Of a stretch of 38,539 nt of DNA, positions 32,943 to 38,539 are shown in pieces; within the stretch, counting starts at the first letter, position 1; every line of letters begins with the position of its first letter. Source of the DNA: Hypsibius dujardini (Eukaryota; Tardigrada; Eutardigrada; Parachela; Hypsibiidae); contig LRSR01009804.1 of the NCBI GenBank assembly GCA_001579985.1, positions 1 through 38,539 of the forward strand. Reading direction: 5' to 3'. Under the pieces are notes generated by a model. It ran no database searches and had not been told where the DNA came from. It saw only the letters and a list, made by a program, of their open reading frames with translations. The position numbers and the translations under genes are program-made.

Positions 32943-33232
32943 GTTGTCGAGCTTGGCGTTGCTCAAAATCTGCAGTCAAATGTAAAATGTACTTGGAACG
33001 CAAGGTTTTCAGCAAAAAAAAGACGAGAATGAATGGGTGCGTAGTTACAATGGGAAAATAACAGCAAGACTTGCAAGAGAACCAAGTGCGACTGGTATTT
33101 CCCCGACTGCAAGCAAGCGCAGCTGTCTACGACGTTTCCCAGCTCACAGCAGTCTTCCGTCCGTTATTTATGGTGTCGGTACACGCACCGATTTTAAGCG
33201 CTTCAGGCTTGCTTTCCGCTCGCTTTATTTGT

Positions 33233-33538
33233 ATATACCAGGCAAACGCGGTGGGTTGAATCGCTACATGGGTTGAATAGGTCGGGTGGCAGAGGGCGCC
33301 ACAAGTGTAGGCGACGTTAAATTAAACGCGTTGTTTACAATTTACACTTGTGGCGCCCTCCGCCAACCGACCGATTCAACCCATGTAGCGATTCAACCCA
33401 TGTGGCGATCCAACCCATGTGGCGATCCAACCCATGTGGCGATCCAACCCATGTAGCGATTCAACCCATGTGGCGGTTCAACCCATGTAGCGATTCAACC
33501 CATGTGGCGATCCAACCCACCGTGTTTGCCTGGTATGT
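33233..33538. mobile_element. Foldback element with a 17-bp array in its right arm
   Basis: Outer ends ACCAGGCAAACGCGGTGGG and its near complement CCCACCGTGTTTGCCTGGT. The inner hairpin is GGCGCCACAAGTGTAG against ACACTTGTGGCGCCCTC around 33290-33360. The left arm has two partial units of GGTTGAAT-CGCTACATGG. The right arm has the same unit, reversed, repeated eight times plus a partial copy. Confidence 0.8.
33373..33522. repeat. 17-bp minisatellite, eight full units
   Basis: Units of GATYCAACCCATGTRGC, at 33373-33508, then a partial copy. Pyrimidine at position 4 and purine at position 15 vary between units. Confidence 0.9.
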
Positions 33539-33849
33539 GGGTATGTATATATATGTACGGGGAGCTTGCTAGTACCAGGCGTGGCAGCACCAGTGCAAAT
33601 GTATTGACGGAAGAATTTATACTATTAAGCAAGTGTAAATCCTTCCTAACCTGTGAGTGTCATGACCAGAGATCGCGATGCAAGACGATATCGATATCAT
33701 TTTGATAACAGCTGTCTCGGAAACTGTCAGTAATCATTCCTTATTCCCGAGACCCTTTTTATAACTACGACAAGTAGTCCCTGATACACAGAATTCCCAA
33801 TAAAGGCATTTCGTAATTGCAGAAATTTTGCGTTATTCTTGTGTTGTTT

Positions 33850-33855
33850 TTTATT
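33850..33855 (-). terminator. Poly(A) signal of the sulfotransferase gene
   Basis: AATAAA on the minus strand (TTTATT on plus), about 100 bases after the stop at 33952. Confidence 0.5.
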
Positions 33856-33951
33856 CTAAAGACAACGAAGGCTCGGCAATGCTAAACTTTTCCCACTGGA
33901 AACCCCGAGGGTTGAAGGTGCAGTAAGACCTCGCGGGCAATTTCATGTCAT

Positions 33952-35284
33952 TTACTCGAATTCCAGCTTAAGCCCTTGAAGTTCCGGACGTTTCATGTTC
34001 CGTTCAATCCACGCGTCCATTTTCTGGTTCATCTCCGGTGTGAAGAGCTTCTTCCACTGGCCGACCGAACCTTAAGAAGCACAAAGCGCCGTCTGACCGT
34101 TTGTCGGAGAAAGTGATCGAATCCCTGGAGACTTACCGTCACGAATAAATTGATACTTATTGAAATCCAAATAGCCCTGCTCGTGGGCCTTGGACTTGTT
34201 CAGAAAGTTGTTTGCCTGGAAGTTCGGGAAGTCGGTCTCGGTTTCGATTGTCTTCAACTGCTCCTCCGTCAAGTTCTTGCCCAGATACTTGGCCAGCTTG
34301 TCCACAACCGGCACAAAATTCTAGAACAGCAATGAAATATTGTATTGCATAAAATCCTACAGAGACAATTATTTTACAGAGACAATTATCTTGACTTTTG
34401 CCTACTCGCTTGAGCTCCTCGAACGAGCAGAAAAAGATGTTGGGGTCCTCGTGTCGGCGCGACCAGAAACTGGCCAAATGATCGAAGTACGGTCCGAACT
34501 CTACGTGGTCGTTGATAAATGAGTCGACCACTTCGTCCAGATCCCCGTGAAACTGAATGCGTCGCTGCGTTTGCAAGAAGTGGTAGAGCGACACGGCGGA
34601 ATCTTTCGGATTCCGATAGATGTAGACTTTCTGGAATTAAATTAATGTACATATTACGAACACAGCGCCATCTAGCGGAGAGAAGAGAATCGTGTCGCAC
34701 TTTAGCACCCGAGCGAACGATGCTCTCCGGCATGGCCTGGTATGCGAGATGCGTGAAGAAAGTCCTGCCCGGGGGTCTTTTCTTCAGAATATCGATGGGG
34801 CGAGAGCCGATCGGTTGTTCCGGCTCGCACCGGCACATAAACGGACTTTTCATCTCCAATGGGGCATCACGGAAGACCTTGGGGTCTCCGTTGCCTTGAA
34901 TGCCGATGACGATACCGTTCATCCAGGTGGTGCCTAGTAATGAGAGTAAACGATTTCGATGACTGCAAATCCGTTTCGTTTATTGACATGACAAATGAGG
35001 GTTTACCAGTCTTCGGGAAAGCGCAAATTGCCACATCCAGAGGAGACGCCTCGAAAGTCTCCACTTCGTCTAGAGTGAGGTACTTTGGATACTCGACCAT
35101 GCAGCCCTTATAGTTCTTGCTAAAGCAAATTATACAAGGTAAATTTTGATCAATCGTAAAATCAGGCAAATGAATCTCCTTACAGGAATTTCTCGTGATG
35201 ATATCCGAATTCGTAGGGCGTCGGCAACTTTTCCGGTACGGGGTACTTCGGAGTCTCTGTTTGGCCATTTGTAGTGGCAGCCAT
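33952..35284 (-). CDS. Cytosolic sulfotransferase (SULT family)
   Basis: Exons in coding order: 35284-35184, 35119-35007, 34933-34701, 34630-34406, 34320-34137, 34070-33952; 324 residues, slightly longer than the usual 290-300. The 5'-phosphosulfate loop is FPKTGTTWM (68-76, split by intron 2), catalytic base His133 in FFTHLAYQAMP, the 3'-phosphate motif YIYRNPKDSAVSLYHF (152 on), FGPYFDHLASFW, and the final RDGSVGQWKKLF (284-295), the conserved PAPS-binding RKGxxGxWK signature. All needed residues are kept. The enzyme transfers sulfate from PAPS to hydroxyl groups of small molecules in the cytosol. No signal peptide or membrane segment. Same strand as the P450, 1 kb downstream of its own stop. 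Confidence 0.93.
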
Positions 35285-36373
35285 TTTTTCAGTGGTCGTA
35301 GTAGAGAACCTCAATTTAGACTGGGTGGAATACTTTGTGAGCGTACTGCACTGAAATTTTGTTGGGCGATCTCTATTCTGCTTCACCCAGCTAGACAATT
35401 TAGACCGTGATCTGCTTTGGCCAGAAGCAATTTGACGATTTCACGGCATTTCAGGCGCAGTTCATGATGACTCGAGACCTTCCGGCTATCGACACATGCT
35501 GCACCTGCCGGAAGCCATTCGTCGACATTGAGATATGCAGGTCCAGCGTAATAAAAATCCTGGACCTACTGTAAATATATTTTTACCAACTCCAAAAGTT
35601 TCTCCCTGGATTCTGAATCATCTAATTTCTAATTGGGATTATCTAGTTTCTAATCGGGATTATCCAATTTCTAATCGGGATCATCCAATTTCTAATCGGG
35701 ATAATCTAATTTCTAATCGCATCTACAATACACCACTACGACATTGTTAAGTGGATTTTGCAATGCGGCTTCTTGTTATCCACGCTGATAGTCTGGCGTG
35801 CACCCCTTCTCAGAGGGTGGAGCCATTTATTTCGATTCGATAACAAAAACTGTCTTTCCATAGCCAGCCAGCTAGTGCGTAATAAGAACCTGTCAAGTGA
35901 GAGAACTCAATGCATTGTTTTGAGAATAGCACAAAAGTCAATTCGTAGATTGTAAAAACACATGATAAACGTGTCTACTATGGTAATGACTCTCACTTAC
36001 CACTCGACAATTACGGTACCAATTTACTGCTGATTCAAAGATCAATGTCGTGCAGACCTTCGCCTTGAACCACCAAGAGTTGTTTCAACAGCAGCAATGG
36101 AGAGCGCTGAAATGTTGATAATTCGTTTAAGACGCAGTTGCAATAATGGCGAAAGTTCAGAACCGTGAGGTTAAAACGCTCACGTGCCAGGCATGATGTA
36201 AATGAATTAGATCGTGACAAAATATAAATTATGCTATTTAAAGAGAAAAACAAGGATCCGTTGATCATACAATTCCCACTTCACAGTGTCCTCTCAAATC
36301 CAGCCTCCTCTTTCAAAAGCATTAACAGCGCCTCCTACCAGCACTAACAGCGCCTCCTACCAGTCCTGTCACA
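35285..36373. other. Divergent upstream region, sulfotransferase and chitin-binding gene
   Basis: About 1.1 kb with a 21-bp array at 35622-35720, and nothing else recognisable. The block GCGCCTCCTACCAGCACTAACA near 36329 has a repeat at 36350 just before the next gene. Confidence 0.5.
35622..35720. repeat. 21-bp minisatellite, 4.7 units
   Basis: Units CYARTTTCTAATYGGGATYAT at 35622, 35643, 35664 and 35685, then a 15-base partial copy. Confidence 0.88.
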
Positions 36374-37375
36374 ATGAAGTATCTAATTCTCCTCGTTTCA
36401 GTTAGTGTGGTCGCGTGTGACTAGCAAACTAGCTGGAAAGTTCGTCTTTGATCTCCTCATGGTAAGACACATGTCCAACTAATATAGTCCAGGGAACATG
36501 TTTTGATCCATCTCTTGTCATCCTAGCCGGCTTTGAGTGCGGCTGAAGTGAACACCCTGATTGGTTCTCGTGATGCCGGTTACCCCAAGAACAACACAAT
36601 TCCCGACACCAAATTCTCCTGCGCATCCAAAGCTCAGCCCGGATTCCACGCTGACGTGGAGGCTCAATGCCCAGTCTTCCACCGTTGCGATTAGGCCGGA
36701 AACCTGACGTCCTACCTCTGCGTCAACACCACCATCTTCAACCAAATCACCTTGGTTTGCGACTCCTACTACAACGTTGACTGTGTCCGGTATGCAACTA
36801 CTGTACAGCATACAAGGCAATGTGCATCACAACGTTCCAATTACTCTTCTTACATTTTAATGATATTTTTGATGTTTTTCAGATCTGCCGATATGGAGAA
36901 CTTCGCCAACTCCCGACTCTACACCGAGCTCCCACTGTTCGACAGCCCTCCTGCGGACTACGTTTCGCCTTCCCAGTTGGTCCAGCTTCAAAACCAAGGC
37001 TCACAAGCCGGTTAAACGAGGGCTCGATAGCGGCAGCAGTCCTCACGCCACTCTTGGAAGCATTCTGGTTGGAAAGCAGGACGTTGCCACCACCATCCCG
37101 AGCATTGTGACAGGTGGACCGGTTGGCAACAATCCGACGACGACTGCCTCGACTCTGCCGCTCATTCCTGTGGGTGGTTCCACGGTGACCACTGCCGCTC
37201 ATTCCTGTGGGTGGTTCCACGGTGACCACTGCTACTCATTCCTGTGGGTGGTTCCACGGTGATTACTGCTGCTCATTCCTGTGGGTGGTTCCACGGTGAC
37301 TACTGCCGCTCATTCCTGTGGGTGGTTCCACGGTGACCGTTGCCGCCCCTGTGCCCGTTCACGCATCCGCTTAAA
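36374..37375 (+). pseudogene. Secreted chitin-binding (ChtBD2, CPAP1-like) protein gene, apparently broken
   Basis: Exons 36374-36400, 36527-36789 and 36883 onward. Signal peptide MKYLILLVSPALSA across the first splice (donor GTTAGT). One type-2 chitin-binding domain: IPDTKFSC, GFHADVEAQCPVFHRCD, LTSYLCVNTTIFNQ, LVCDSYYNVDC, with the six Cys of a peritrophin-like cuticle protein. Three lesions: an in-frame TAG at 36692-36694, directly after HRCD; a one-base shift near 36990, after which the other frame reads KTKAHKPVKRGLDSGSSPHA; and a 37-bp unit present five times (37157-37341), each copy shifting frame. A plausible C-terminus, STVTVAAPVPVHASA, ends at TAA 37373. In the unshifted frame the last exon stops at 37015. 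Alternatives: assembly error, or a shortened protein ending at 36694. Confidence 0.7.
37157..37341. repeat. 37-bp tandem repeat, five copies
   Basis: Unit begins GCCGCTCATTCCTGTGGGTG and continues GTTCCACGGTGACCACT; copies at 37157, 37194, 37231, 37268 and 37305 with one to four differences. It lies in the former C-terminal coding part of the chitin-binding gene; 37 is not a multiple of three. Confidence 0.9.
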
Positions 37376-38199
37376 TGCCTTGTTCGATTTTCAGATTTTC
37401 AAGATTGCATCGATTAAGCAGTCTTCCGATCCATAGGACGAGTATAAATGGTGATACGTTAGATTGACTCCAAGTTCAAGAGGACAAAATGAACGGCCAA
37501 GTAGGCCTGTCCTATCGCACACATATTAGCATGAGCTGTCATAATTGCGTTACATTCTATGGGAGTGAGGTAGGTCTTGACAATAAGTGAGGAAACACAA
37601 TTAGCACGCATTGGAGAGTCATCTCAGCCTTCCTTTCTACAGTAATAATAAATTACTTTACGCTTGCCTGCTACATCCTGTCTGACAAAACAGATTCCCA
37701 AGAAACAGTCGAGACTGAACAACCCCTTAACAATTGGACAAATTTGAAATTTTGTTCGTCACAAAGTCGCGTTTTCAAATGCATGAGCTAACCACAATGG
37801 TCTAACAGATTTGTTCCGTCACGCGCCTAACAAATGCGGAAGAAGAAGAAGATAAGAAGGACAGCTCCCATTCTTCACGTCCATCAATTATTAGCGAAAT
37901 CCATTATGGATGCTTAATTACGTTCAACGACATTAAAATCCAGGCGAAAGAGACGTAATCTATGAAATTAAAACTGTAATTGCAGTGTACCGGAAAACGA
38001 AGCAAAACGTGATGGCCAATAGCGAGCGTAGGTCAAAATCTGGATGCTTGATATTAGCCTGATATGTTGTGCGTAGAGCTGTAGTTAGGAAGAACAAGCA
38101 TAAATACCGAGCGTAACCCGAGAAGGGCACAGAATCACAGAATTCTTACTGGAGATTGAACAGCCCTGCAAATTTCTCAGCGTCAAAGGTTCAACTACC
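37376..38199. other. Intergenic, chitin-binding gene to GPCR
   Basis: No exon seen. A GAAGAAGAAGAA stretch near 37842. ATAAATA at 38100-38106, 94 bases before the receptor ATG, could be its TATA box; the CCAP TATA box has a similar distance to its ATG. Confidence 0.4.
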
Positions 38200-38539
38200 A
38201 TGCTAAATAACTCATACAACCTTTCTTTTACCAATATCTCCTACGATGCCGGTATGTTTAAGTTGCCGACCTTCATCCGAGTCACCACCTACACCGGGTG
38301 CGTGATACTCTTCTTGGCCACCTTGTTCAACATCCTCATCCTGGTCACTTTTCTCCGGCGACCTCGCCGCCTCATCAAACCCTTTACCATCCATGTGGTC
38401 AACAACAGTTGTCTTGAAATCCTCACTGGCGCGCTCTTTTGCCCGACGTTTCTCTACCGGAATTTCGACCGTGAGATCTACCGCCAAAACGGCTACTGCG
38501 CGGCCTACAAGTACCTCAACTGGACCATGCCGGCGATGC
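38200..38539 (+). CDS. Class A (rhodopsin-like) GPCR, N-terminal part
   Basis: Open from ATG 38200 to the window end, 113 codons, truncated by the edge. A short extracellular tail with three N-glycosylation sequons (NNS, NLS, NIS at residues 3-14). TM1 is VTTYTGCVILFLATLFNILI with the conserved Asn1.50 (N44). A short basic loop FLRRPRRLIKPF leads to TM2 VVNNSCLEILTGALFCPTFL, where Glu stands where Asp2.50 is usual. Cys in GYCAAYKYL is the position 3.25 disulfide partner, and TM3 has just begun. Ligand class cannot be told. Confidence 0.75.
   Translation, partial: MLNNSYNLSFTNISYDAGMFKLPTFIRVTTYTGCVILFLATLFNILILVTFLRRPRRLIKPFTIHVVNNSCLEILTGALFCPTFLYRNFDREIYRQNGYCAAYKYLNWTMPAM

Larger units (their letters stand above)
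32943..33951. other. Intergenic, P450 upstream and sulfotransferase 3' flank
   Basis: Holds the P450 promoter region, a foldback element (33233-33538) and the sulfotransferase 3' region. No gene. Confidence 0.5.

Noticed and set aside
33348-33572. Frame coding repeated Pro-Met-Trp-Arg units
   Set aside because: It is the 17-bp array in translation; 17 is not a multiple of three, so frames rotate and no conserved product results.

Overview
This is nuclear DNA of a small-genome protostome animal. Every gene that can be read is broken by short introns (most 50-200 bases) with GT-AG borders, and the gene set is metazoan: an FBXW4 WD-repeat protein, a CCAP-type neuropeptide, complexin, LITAF-domain proteins, MFSD1, an intracellular lipid-binding protein, an astacin relative, epoxide hydrolase, P450, sulfotransferase and a rhodopsin-type receptor. 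Ecdysozoan content, compact genes and a plant-type UDP-glycosyltransferase fit a tardigrade best (Hypsibius-like). That assignment is inference and no species marker was tested.

Layout. 372-2024 (+): 3' part of FBXW4. 2490-3352 (+): precursor of a variant crustacean cardioactive peptide. 4031-4856 (-): complexin. 7328-7928 (-): small secreted cysteine-rich protein of unknown function. 9023-12003 (-): decayed DIRS-like retroelement with Gag finger, reverse transcriptase, RNase H and tyrosine recombinase remnants. 12607-13744 and 15705-16293 (+): two LITAF-domain genes from a local duplication. 17240-17860: composite of foldback elements. 17944-19606 (-): MFSD1-type transporter. 20431-21278 (+): SAM methyltransferase. 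21962-22612 (-): fatty-acid-binding-type lipocalin. 23595-24881 (+): astacin-fold protein without zinc ligands. 25550-27582 (+): microsomal epoxide hydrolase. 28513-30221 (+): PSPG-box UDP-glycosyltransferase. 30921-32942 (-): cytochrome P450. 33952-35284 (-): cytosolic sulfotransferase. 36374-37375 (+): chitin-binding protein gene that looks broken. 38200 to the end (+): start of a class A GPCR.

The right half is notable because oxidation (P450), epoxide hydrolysis, glycosylation and sulfation enzymes lie next to one another in about 10 kb, with a small-molecule-type methyltransferase, a lipid carrier and a transporter within a further 8 kb. Together these would make a full phase I/II set for a lipophilic compound. 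Whether they act on one compound is untested.

The spaces and introns are rich in foldback MITEs flanked by TA and in minisatellites, three of which have a 17-bp unit. Exon borders were found by eye from reading frame, splice sites and family resemblance. For all intact genes the exon lengths sum to a whole number of codons.
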